From a virus, in the IMG/VR virus record IMGVR_UViG_3300027580_000007, positions 1 to 38,008 of that record: 38,008 nucleotides of DNA. The stretch is one strand, 5' to 3'. Position 1 is the first letter of the stretch. Each line of letters starts with the position of its first letter. The position numbers were made by a program, and so were the translations under genes. The notes under the pieces are model-generated. The model was not told the origin of the DNA, made no database searches, and saw nothing but the letters and a program-made list of their open reading frames with translations. Shown in pieces: positions 34,201 to 38,008 of the stretch.

Positions 34201-35488
34201 CGAGAACGCCTCCCGCGTGTCCGCATACAAGACCGCCATAGATAACGGCGTCTCCAAGGTTCAGGCCGCGAAGATGGCCCGGGAGCTGACCGTTGATTTC
34301 AATAGGAAAGGTGAGCTCGGACAGTTGATGAATACGTTCTACCTCTTTTCCACAGCAGGTGTCGGGGGAACGGCGAGGATTTTGCGGGGGCTCGTGAAGA
34401 ACCCCCAGAGAGCGGGGAAGCTGATTGGGGGGATCGCTCTGGGTGGGGCCTCCCTGGCGCTGATGAACCGGCTGGCCGGAGGCACGGACGAGGACGGACG
34501 CTGGCATTTCGAGAGGATCAATAGGGACACGCGAAGCAGGCACATGATCTTCATGGTTCCCGGTGGCAACGGGGACTACATGAAGATCCCGCTTCCATAC
34601 GGCTTCGGGTTCTTCTTCGACCTGGGCCAGCTTATGGTGGACTACGCGCTTAGCGAGCGCGGCCACGGGACGTTCGATACCGCCGGGCAGATCCTTGGCT
34701 CGGCCACGCACAATTTTAATCCGATCAGCGCGGCCGGAAAGCTGAATACGGCCCACGGCTGGCTGCAGCTCGTCTCTCCGACCCTGGCCGACCCGATGGT
34801 GGACATCAGCATGGAGAAGACCCCGTTCGGGAGCCCCTTGATGCCCACGCCGGAATACAAGGGCCAGCCGGACGCGAGCCGCCATTGGGATTCTGTCGGC
34901 GTGGTGTCCAGGGAGGCTTCGCAGTTGTTGAACGAGCTGACCGGCGGGGCTCCTGAGGTCCCGGGGGCCGTGGACATTTCCCCTGAGACCATGGACTACA
35001 TGCTGGAGACCTTCGGCGGCAGCGCGGGACGCTTCTGGATGCAGCGGCTTCCCGGCTATATCACGGGTAAACTCCAGGGCAAGCAGATGGATTATAACGA
35101 CGTGCCAGCCCTTCGCCGCGTGATGGGCGAGCCTTACGATTGGCAGAACCGTCAGCTCTTCAACGAGGCGGTCTATGAAGTCCAGTCAGCCGGGGATCGC
35201 CTGGATAACATGCGGAAACGTGCGCAGTATGCTAAAACGGAGTCAGCAAGGCAAAGTGCAATGGAGACCATCAGGAACTACCAAAAGGACAACCGGAAAC
35301 TCCTTGCACTTGATGGCCTCAGAAAAGATATGTTCGCTAGGATAAAAGATATCGACACTCGGAAAGAGAGGATACGAAAGTCCGGATACTCCCAGTCCCA
35401 AAAGGATAAAGCGTTGAATGATCTTGACGAAAGACAGTATAAGTTTATGAAGCAATTCAATAATCGATTTCTCCAATCTACCGATTGA
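25295..35488 (+). CDS. Giant polyvalent internal virion protein with ASCH-like, zincin-like and LPD38-like regions
   Basis: This 3397-residue protein is the largest in the window. The N-terminus (residues about 8-50, with YDNMNDSELAEALYLKY) is of a type often found on phage ejection proteins. Gly/Ala-rich hydrophobic stretches follow at about 90-105, 158-180, 270-287 and 375-404, then charged coiled coil. Residues about 934-1048 resemble an ASCH domain (FEAIVRGERTATSRKDG ... IGDILAFKHKDTGRTIRV). At 2338-2343 HEAALH follows VHIFLNRH, as in the zincin-like peptidase regions of polyvalent proteins, though spaced HExxxH, not HExxH. Residues about 2835-3260 resemble LPD38, which caps many such proteins. 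The last 100 residues are a basic coiled coil. Such proteins are thought to travel with the DNA and act early in the new host. It may be processed into parts; no cleavage site is obvious. Confidence 0.75.
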   Translation: MPQEGSPTLSQIRRDYREYDNMNDSELAEALYLKYQPNEDFDVFSRGIGFDEEAQTARFSPKELNQRKQNLEEKSSLHRGFYGGVEKTKALGAGALAAVGSAMEETVGVGESLRDWGISEYKENMREAQIKYPQKTSFQELIDDPSVSGALDWGAYTLGDLAPTIAATFATGGAGGLMAGTARAAGKRALSYMSRKVGTEAIEKGIRNAERKLINRQLAKGIAEDVAQKMTTRGLGAQAGMVAGSGALETGGMYGEAVEELGREEANPFTALTLGAAAGAVELAGGNIRVLRKIFGDQIDDGVKSAIELAKRDAKARPAAIRFLSRVVGEAARQAPAEMGQEAVQEALAITNMNFQDPDAESILSRENAWRIIEAGAAGGLAGGVFGGAGTATTEAAQNAGVMQGAGRAKDQIDELSQRIGRQKALRERLPESQRAEVDKRIQENEQKVADLQNKVLAKQKGKISYEEAAKRLSSEAPKPDGKKTTLKTVRKLVKNDRVSGDQFGVDEAALMKHIEARQQEQAKELQKQGLDQLDTSKSYFDQAGDLVGFADQQQELNQDTIDRGQELVGSLKTEYESLLDQGKKKEAEQLRARAKELSDRVGIPVHLQKAKEEKPTQRAQTEEQPLDEFESAPDLTGQNVAFSLSDDLVPVSEAGEKIAQIQAQDPFQAKSRAKIQIDTAWQHTGENVTEDEFAAAMGSVISNRAYFTDEPNKVTQAGLSALSEWKAERQSAKHTFPAPSITDPRQQASGRALEDMDAGTRAAYLTSGYDFLLNSVDKEGNMLADKFLPERLGVDAETVREIAELEKQRLLEEQGVWDDSFQETLRTSMSEKWTRQEKNKLATDLVGRLRQAVQAFEEVKKTSENPRQDYIEMHREFDRVAVKSGSRAAMEPSEELDRLRADYIKTRAELIEAEKGRAKQSAEAPQVKKTLPMDFVFGQGGTPDKAERVQADNTFEAIVRGERTATSRKDGSLDNVQIGDILAFKHKDTGRTIRVRVTGKRKAGSVSAEQWAQVEGYSTEGAQENWTKGNKFSDYTQITYEAVSKPHIDVSAREEAKLQNIRNRLFSILFESLDDKYFRPEVRPLKRAVVGPKETMRERNTEQGIHPRTKNARGEELSKEQKQAEKKRADYQAFRAAQALASRMIELKLDFRRQGKDPEAQVQKFQGGRVVIEQHQDAEDRQTDLNRLTQDIVPLFKEDVFGVDDYQHVVGVPEYMGAIYHQFIDRKALEQNKLHPHYARLVDSAVEKIEDIYKRSNGGENREVLKEFQDVLSPYLTDVASNNLALAISSKVLHHQDQNLASAYKHALKNLFSKSFGQDPKAKIPRTQFNAQKHITDASALKLDFGKHVTPLDPTRFSPLLRKTRTEQYKAGEIEHIFQTDPVFQEQYREQEILDAMRRNNFLVGANDKAISMDDRVRQELARGIAKSQVKKVYTGNKSAARKEVDEQTAPEAPVGTIPAPVAQLIVDQMSSIDEQLANEHESVEQSATDALNKLLSPETLRMVKSHAPYSGEAKEQLDFVYDLLGKLFKQYGMRVQTRPETLREGADSSNLKARVTDKQVGNKYVGVAHLKYDGDIVSFEKDGEKYVVTDFVRDEKSGEAEQKRLEELDENNPEHWAELAELERMRPSSRIQLKNLRTGETTSVAEGTQLVKHPRVDHYLYFGPSDRGMGELRNFFEQAIKRYYQSHAEASRKQAVPKTHARIVTDEDGKKFLRLFPDRNSPVFEDYEVTPGESAQLEKVNEVRRALEEMRSGLRETPQISDYGIRELLDAYANLEEATYAQEMADTATFSGGPSMDEREDVEHFEDQMKRAADVSADVSGEGPDASGDVTVDSMRAPATEKQAERERSAELEENRQAKIINYLTDDSTFDFGTMADELKELAKDMPAERKTGVLAVAREFEKHRGEAGTKEEVNAAERTARIKQMLLESESLSREDKEKVQARYAEKGDKAGNALGLEMLIESQFRAKDRKELDKLRAEGREKERREEVQRLLTQQLTKGPTTPEYTTIEPEKLEQAILSVVADDSLTAEEKENLVMFRDPEEYGDLSGLSQLEEKGFRFRIHLPKEMQEFRPGGGDVRKYAWVKPSELSRFKDKDGNLPQVAGFQHVMTFKDPDKEGETIRKPYIFQVTDKQRLTPQEEERFTKGYRFHVPKSAMYSPETEGVKREFGLQVQIGGEWYHVVPDDTVTRDLDEEQLRLASRQRFDQEKKTWENVERAGRHFPWPADSYWMGFSLEEEDVARVDLTEEVNRDNLSRQLNNISERLVHGSRNVHLHLTPYDETVPKEVREQLFKEGVDHRVKGLYNYQTNAVHIFLNRHADKEGKLDKRSLTKTLLHEAALHGGLTNIFEGDQEFEAFMHDVHRAYKNELPDPETMTRAKFLRTIEEFLARKVEQTEVDAKGRFVNPEINTWYDKLAAFVVKAARKIATQLGMTIHLTKPEIRETIGKTFRGLDVKRTHGLAHMIPGDMKPARNVPRYKEFQTYEENRGDWFLRKIEDAQRQWLLLKKSMFNQGIKLRDDEDVETHLRLYPGRVEPNEKLVRDRMQNAYDKIAKHRLSIEEVTKYLFAKHALERNARIRNNPKIQKRVRSQAEIDLQNAGSGIHDETAKQWLSELEKAGKTNAVHEVAQEVWKTNEEFLDNLVLYGFKTQKEVDRIRKTFDYFVPMGHEDFFEKAVESSGMAGSSNLVKGLKPNLEPGLNPLAMTFNRAQNAVANGEKNLVKQSLYHMIYNHPQSNLFELYLPEEEVRQLQADMNLSDADMTDWLMERGFHSEADIAESLQQDLRENRIIPVTIDGKRSYIRIKHEGLRRAFLQEGIVRGKGLVRALGGLSRWLVMANTMFNPEFWYTNLLRDVGTAVGNTITMQRLGKNQDTKQLAKQVLKGVPHAMRGIANYNFGKGDHEFAAIFKDYVEHGGKIGAPFHGNKDMTELVQEMQREIDRRGSGGIAAVMLRHKDKLMDLTTRINDVFENASRVSAYKTAIDNGVSKVQAAKMARELTVDFNRKGELGQLMNTFYLFSTAGVGGTARILRGLVKNPQRAGKLIGGIALGGASLALMNRLAGGTDEDGRWHFERINRDTRSRHMIFMVPGGNGDYMKIPLPYGFGFFFDLGQLMVDYALSERGHGTFDTAGQILGSATHNFNPISAAGKLNTAHGWLQLVSPTLADPMVDISMEKTPFGSPLMPTPEYKGQPDASRHWDSVGVVSREASQLLNELTGGAPEVPGAVDISPETMDYMLETFGGSAGRFWMQRLPGYITGKLQGKQMDYNDVPALRRVMGEPYDWQNRQLFNEAVYEVQSAGDRLDNMRKRAQYAKTESARQSAMETIRNYQKDNRKLLALDGLRKDMFARIKDIDTRKERIRKSGYSQSQKDKALNDLDERQYKFMKQFNNRFLQSTD

Positions 35489-35497
35489 GAGGTTTTT

Positions 35498-35656
35498 ATG
35501 CAGTGGCACGAAAAATTCTTGAAGAACATTCAATATAAACAAGAACAGAGGAAGAGGGCGCTTAAAGGTAAAAAGATTCAAGACAAGAAAAATTACATGA
35601 AAGAGGAAAGAGTCAAAAACATAGAGGAACGACGAAAAGAGCTACGTCAAAAATAG
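35498..35656 (+). CDS. Small, highly basic protein (52 residues)
   Basis: GAGAGG overlaps the end of the giant gene, and the ATG follows at 35498. Of 52 residues, 21 are Lys or Arg and 9 are Glu or Asp. The sequence is one charged helix (QEQRKRALKGKKIQDKKNY, EERVKNIEERRKELR). It could bind DNA or RNA, or stabilise the end of the internal protein complex. No family is recognised. It opens the lysis end of the operon. Confidence 0.55.
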   Translation: MQWHEKFLKNIQYKQEQRKRALKGKKIQDKKNYMKEERVKNIEERRKELRQK

Positions 35657-35673
35657 TAAACCACGGCGAGCCT

Positions 35674-35985
35674 ATGTATAACGGCATTGACCGGAACACC
35701 TTCGTGGCTATGGAAAGTAGTGATGACAAGATGAATATCTTGTTTGATCTATTGAAGGATACACGTAATCAATATGAAGAGATCATAAAAAGGCTGGATG
35801 ATATGGTAGATGTTCGCCAGGGCGATTTACATAAAAGAAAAGAGCATTGTGACAGTCAAAAAGAAGAGTGCGAGAAACGGTTCAGAAAGATTGAAGGTCC
35901 TCTTCATAAAATCGTCGGAGCATTGATGCTTTTGAACGCTATCTTGCTTTTACTTAATGGCATTTCGTTTGCTTTCCCATTTTGA
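35674..35985 (+). CDS. Coiled-coil protein with C-terminal membrane segment (holin-like accessory)
   Basis: This 103-residue protein has an acidic N-terminal helix, a basic coiled coil (residues 35-80, with two Cys) and a C-terminal hydrophobic segment (about 82-103, VGALMLLNAILLLLNGISFAF). This topology matches XhlA-type or antiholin accessory proteins of phage lysis cassettes. It is followed directly by a two-segment membrane protein and an endolysin. The ribosome-binding site is weak. Confidence 0.6.
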   Translation: MYNGIDRNTFVAMESSDDKMNILFDLLKDTRNQYEEIIKRLDDMVDVRQGDLHKRKEHCDSQKEECEKRFRKIEGPLHKIVGALMLLNAILLLLNGISFAFPF

Positions 35986-35996
35986 AAGGGTTAACC

Positions 35997-36209
35997 ATGT
36001 CCAAGATTGAGGTTTTTAACTACCTCTTGTGTAACATCCTCAACGCCTCTCTCGCCCTGTTCTTCCTTCTCTTTGGCTATTTTCTCTTCTCCAAGCTGAC
36101 CAAGTGGCGGTTTGCCGATGTCCTCACACGTCAGGTTAGTGGCGGCAGCATTGTTGTTGCCTCTTTTCTGCTTGGCCTGTCCCTTGTCATCGCAGCCGCG
36201 GCCTTCTAG
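35997..36209 (+). CDS. Putative holin (two membrane segments)
   Basis: The ATG at 35997 with AAAGGG upstream is preferred over a TTG at 35982 that overlaps the previous gene. The 70-residue product has two membrane segments (about 8-31 and 49-69) joined by a charged loop (KLTKWRFADVLTRQ). The loop plus second segment (VSGGSIVVASFLLGLSLVIAAA) resembles half of a DUF350 membrane repeat. Position directly before the endolysin makes a holin role likely: it would open the inner membrane at the lysis time. The last 92 bases also encode, in another frame, the signal peptide of the endolysin. Confidence 0.6.
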   Translation: MSKIEVFNYLLCNILNASLALFFLLFGYFLFSKLTKWRFADVLTRQVSGGSIVVASFLLGLSLVIAAAAF

Positions 36210-36597
36210 CTGCGAGCGGATAAAGGCAGCGTGGAAGGCTATCGACCCCTTGCCCTATGTCTGGGGCGGGGAGTCCAGGCACGAGGGCGGCGTGGACTGC
36301 TCCGGAGCGATCTTCAATGTGCAGAAGAGGATCGGTCGGCCCGTCCCCAGGACCACGGCCAGAAAATACTTCGTTTTGGCCTCTGGTGAGCGGAAGGGGT
36401 GGCGGGAAGCTGGCTGCGGAGACTGGATCTGGTGGACGTTCAAGCCGAGCAGGCCCCACGGGCATATCGGGATGCACGTAGAGCAGCCCTTTGTCTGGCA
36501 GTCCGGGTCGAGCACCGGGCCGGAGAGGGAACTGCTCTTTGAAGGCGGGTTCTGGGATCGGTATTTCGATGGGAGCAAGTCGGTGGGACTTCAATAA
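36118..36597 (+). CDS. NlpC/P60-type endolysin with N-terminal signal segment
   Basis: The product has 159 residues from the ATG at 36118 (a TTG at 36112 would add two). Residues 5-24 are hydrophobic (VRLVAAALLLPLFCLACPL) and may be a signal peptide or signal-anchor. The catalytic domain shows YVWGGESRHEGGVDCSG (Cys61) and PHGHIGMH (His116), the NlpC/P60 Cys/His pair. Such enzymes cut peptide bonds in peptidoglycan. The signal segment would let it use the host Sec pathway, so the holin may act as trigger rather than gate. The first 92 bases overlap the holin gene in another frame. No later in-frame ATG or GTG offers a start that keeps the full domain. Confidence 0.8.
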   Translation: MSSHVRLVAAALLLPLFCLACPLSSQPRPSSCERIKAAWKAIDPLPYVWGGESRHEGGVDCSGAIFNVQKRIGRPVPRTTARKYFVLASGERKGWREAGCGDWIWWTFKPSRPHGHIGMHVEQPFVWQSGSSTGPERELLFEGGFWDRYFDGSKSVGLQ

Positions 36598-36608
36598 GGA
36601 AGGGATGG

Positions 36609-37154
36609 ATGTGGGGGATTTTAAGTAGCGCGGCGGGACTGCTGCGGCTGAGGTGGAAGGGGATTGCCGTGATCGGCGGGATCCTCGTTTTTGGTCTCAC
36701 CATCTGGCAGTGGCACACGGACATCGTTTCCCGCGTCCGGGCCATGGCCGGGTACGAGCAGGTGGTCCAAGCTTTAAAGGAGCAAAAGCAGGCCCTGGAG
36801 GCCTACCGGGAAGAGACGCGCCGGGTGCGGCGGATAAACGAAAAGTCAGCGAAGAAGCTGCAAGAGATCGAAAGGGTGCTGGCTATACTGGAAGGGAGCT
36901 TCTATGAGCTGGAACAAAAGAGCGAGGCGGTGGCTGATTGGGCTGATAATCGGGCTCCTGGCCCTTTGCTCGACTGGCTGCGGGAAAGCCCAGCGGACGG
37001 TGATCAAAGCGAGGGTCGAGCCGATCCTTCCGCCCAGGCAGTGGGTCGAGCCGATCGAGCATCCCCGGCTTTCCGGGCCCTACAACCGGGATCTGGCGAT
37101 CCTTCTCAAGCGGCAAAAGAAGATACTCGAAAAATACGAGGTCCGTCTGAATAA
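36609..37154 (+). CDS. Inner-membrane spanin (Rz-type)
   Basis: AAGGAAGGG precedes the ATG at 36609. The 181-residue protein has one N-terminal membrane segment (about 18-35) and a coiled coil (about 45-110) of the type that spans the periplasm. The last 55 residues are Pro/Ala/Gly-rich and low-complexity, and they arise over the nested lipoprotein gene. In lysis the pair disrupts the outer membrane after the cell wall is cut. The role is based on topology and on the nested partner; spanin sequences are hardly conserved. Confidence 0.75.
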   Translation: MWGILSSAAGLLRLRWKGIAVIGGILVFGLTIWQWHTDIVSRVRAMAGYEQVVQALKEQKQALEAYREETRRVRRINEKSAKKLQEIERVLAILEGSFYELEQKSEAVADWADNRAPGPLLDWLRESPADGDQSEGRADPSAQAVGRADRASPAFRALQPGSGDPSQAAKEDTRKIRGPSE

Positions 37155-37188
37155 AATTCGCAGTTGGCGCGAGGATTACGCCAAGTAG
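36904..37188 (+). CDS. Outer-membrane spanin lipoprotein (Rz1-type), nested
   Basis: This 94-residue frame starts inside the Rz-type gene and ends 34 bases beyond it. The signal peptide (residues 1-25, two Arg pairs then LIGLIIGLLALCSTG) ends in a lipobox with Cys26. The mature part has a Pro-rich stretch (VEPILPPRQWVEPIEHP), as in Rz1 proteins, and a basic helical C-terminus. It should be lipid-anchored in the outer membrane and bind the Rz-type partner. Nested frames of this kind are a hallmark of two-gene spanins. It is the last gene of the late operon. Confidence 0.8.
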   Translation: MSWNKRARRWLIGLIIGLLALCSTGCGKAQRTVIKARVEPILPPRQWVEPIEHPRLSGPYNRDLAILLKRQKKILEKYEVRLNKIRSWREDYAK

Positions 37189-37258
37189 AATCAGCGGACA
37201 GACCGGTCGTCCGGCGGCGCAAGAAGGGTTCACTCCTGCCTGTATCTTGCGCCATAAA

Positions 37259-37299
37259 AAAAGCCCTTCCCGGCGGGGTACGTTCCGGGAAGGGCTTTT
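37259..37299. terminator. Strong bidirectional intrinsic terminator
   Basis: AAAAGCCCTTCCCGG (37259-37273) pairs perfectly with CCGGGAAGGGCTTTT (37285-37299) around an 11-base loop. T follows on the plus strand and A precedes it, so it can stop both the late operon and minus-strand transcripts leaving the tRNA gene. Confidence 0.9.
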
Positions 37300-37305
37300 C
37301 TTTTG

Positions 37306-37360
37306 GTCTACCACTTTTGAGGGTCTGGTAGATATGTGGTAGACAAAATTTCGGACCCTC
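37306..37360. repeat. Repeat cluster between terminator and tRNA, possible attachment-site flank
   Basis: GTCTACCAC (37306-37314) and GTGGTAGAC (37336-37344) form a perfect 9-base inverted repeat. TGGTAGA occurs twice in direct orientation, 11 bases apart (37326-37332, 37337-37343). GAGGGTC (37319-37325) also faces GACCCTC (37354-37360). Such clusters lie beside the core site of many tRNA-targeted integrases. No second copy of the tRNA end is visible in the window, so attachment is inferred. Confidence 0.45.
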
Positions 37361-37369
37361 TCTGTGAGA

Positions 37370-37446
37370 TGGTGCGCCAGGGAGGATTTGAACCCCCGGC
37401 CTTCGGATTCGTAGTCCGACGCTCTGTCCGACTGAGCTACTGGCGC
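37370..37446 (-). tRNA. tRNA-Arg (anticodon ACG)
   Basis: The 77-base minus-strand gene folds as a tRNA. The acceptor pair is GCGCCAG / CTGGCGC with discriminator A and an encoded CCA. The T arm contains GGTTCAAAT. The anticodon loop is CTACGAA, giving anticodon ACG (Arg, CGN codons). Its 3' end points to the phage genes, and the promoter lies to the right. It is likely a host gene used as the integration target. Confidence 0.95.
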
Positions 37447-37456
37447 GCAATTAAAA

Positions 37457-37485
37457 TATGTATAGTCTACCCAGCGCTATGTCAA
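37457..37485 (-). promoter_or_regulatory. Sigma-70-type promoter of tRNA-Arg
   Basis: On the minus strand TTGACA (37485-37480) is followed 17 bases later by TACATA (37462-37457), placing transcription start about 4-5 bases before the tRNA. The -35 is perfect and the spacing ideal. Confidence 0.75.
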
Positions 37486-38008
37486 GCTCCTCCTCGGACG
37501 ACCCGTTTTCCCATTCGATTCTGGATTTTTTAAAGCTCGCCATGTGGGGGCATCCCTGCTCTCACCCGACTCTCGTTGGTTGCTGTTGTTCCAAGGCTCG
37601 GCAAGATATCTTCAGCAATGAGCTTTTGGACAGAAGGAGCATGTTCACGGTCGGGTTTTCCCGACGTGGCGAGCGAAGAAAATCGAACAGAAACTTCGGT
37701 GAATTGATTCGAAAAGGCTCCCCTGAGGACTACGCTGAGGCCAGAGTAGTGGCGAATAGTTACCTTCTTTTGTTTTCCGTTTTCAATTTGCTTTTCAGGT
37801 TGAGGCTGCTATCCGAATGCCCAAAGAAAGAGGCATATCACCTTTGAATTTTGAGATGCAGATTCCGTTTGTCTTCCATGCCACCTTCCTTTAATTATAA
37901 TTGGGCCATAGTTTATGGCTTGCATGAACAGGTTGTTTGGACTTAGAGATTCCAATAGGGAAAGATCCGCTTTTCCCAGGTGCTGTGAGGGTAATCGAAT
38001 TTGAGCAC
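37486..38008. other. Right-hand flank, no supported gene
   Basis: Composition is less GC-rich than in the phage core. A plus-strand frame over 37458-37847 has no ribosome-binding site and starts inside the tRNA promoter. Minus-strand frames are short. No family, repeat or RNA could be recognised. It is probably host sequence beyond the attachment site. Confidence 0.4.

Noticed and set aside
37451-37543. Minus-strand 30-codon frame upstream of the tRNA
   Set aside because: It spans the tRNA promoter, including the -35 and -10 boxes, so the bases are better explained by the promoter; its ribosome-binding site is poor.
37458-37847. Plus-strand frame of 129 codons right of the tRNA
   Set aside because: It begins inside the tRNA promoter, has no ribosome-binding site, and its Ser/Cys-rich product resembles no family.
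1-38008. CRISPR arrays or insertion sequences
   Set aside because: No regularly spaced direct repeats of CRISPR size and no transposase-like frame or terminal inverted repeats were seen anywhere in the window.

Overview
The window reads as the late (structural and lysis) half of a podovirus-like tailed phage or prophage. About 35 kb of co-directional plus-strand genes (2134-37188) follow a short divergent minus-strand block (1-1692). The host is Gram-negative: the lysis cassette ends in an inner-membrane/outer-membrane-lipoprotein spanin pair, which is needed only where there is an outer membrane. The core genes are GC-rich, with several clearly AT-rich patches. A Desulfovibrio-like host is only an impression and is not demonstrated here. 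The order (large terminase, portal, scaffold, capsid, head-tail adaptor, tail/fibre genes, giant internal virion protein, holin, endolysin, spanins), with no sheath, tube or tape-measure gene, points to a short-tailed virion.

Left end (1-2133): a minus-strand gene cut by the left edge encodes an SSB-like protein. Next come about 650 bases with almost no genes but many repeats and hairpins, then two small minus-strand genes (1204-1305, 1339-1692). A control region at about 1700-1930 has four copies of an AGGGGT(AT) half-site around divergent promoter-like sequences. This is a good candidate for a phage repressor operator and early/late switch.

Head module (2134-11339): terminase large subunit; an AT-rich insertion carrying a membrane protein and Cys-containing small proteins; a terminator-like hairpin that buries the portal ribosome-binding site; portal; an FmdB-type zinc ribbon protein; scaffold; major capsid protein; a probable decoration protein; a head-tail adaptor; and a Cys-rich small protein.

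Tail and internal virion module (11336-35488): a 1644-residue protein with about 25 tandem 22-residue repeats in its last third, related repeats earlier, and two RCC1-like beta-propeller blocks; several small structural proteins; a 666-residue protein ending in a CAP/SCP domain; a protein of regular 21-24-residue beta repeats; two coiled-coil proteins; and a 3397-residue polyvalent protein with an ASCH-like domain, a zincin-like HExxxH motif and a C-terminal region resembling LPD38.

Lysis module and right end (35498-38008): a small basic protein, two holin-like membrane proteins, an NlpC/P60 endolysin whose signal peptide is encoded in a different frame inside the holin gene, and nested Rz/Rz1-type spanins. 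Then come a strong terminator and a repeat-rich stretch abutting the 3' end of a minus-strand tRNA-Arg(ACG) that has its own promoter. The tRNA probably marks the phage/host boundary (attachment site). No integrase lies in the window. The last 560 bases contain no gene I can support.
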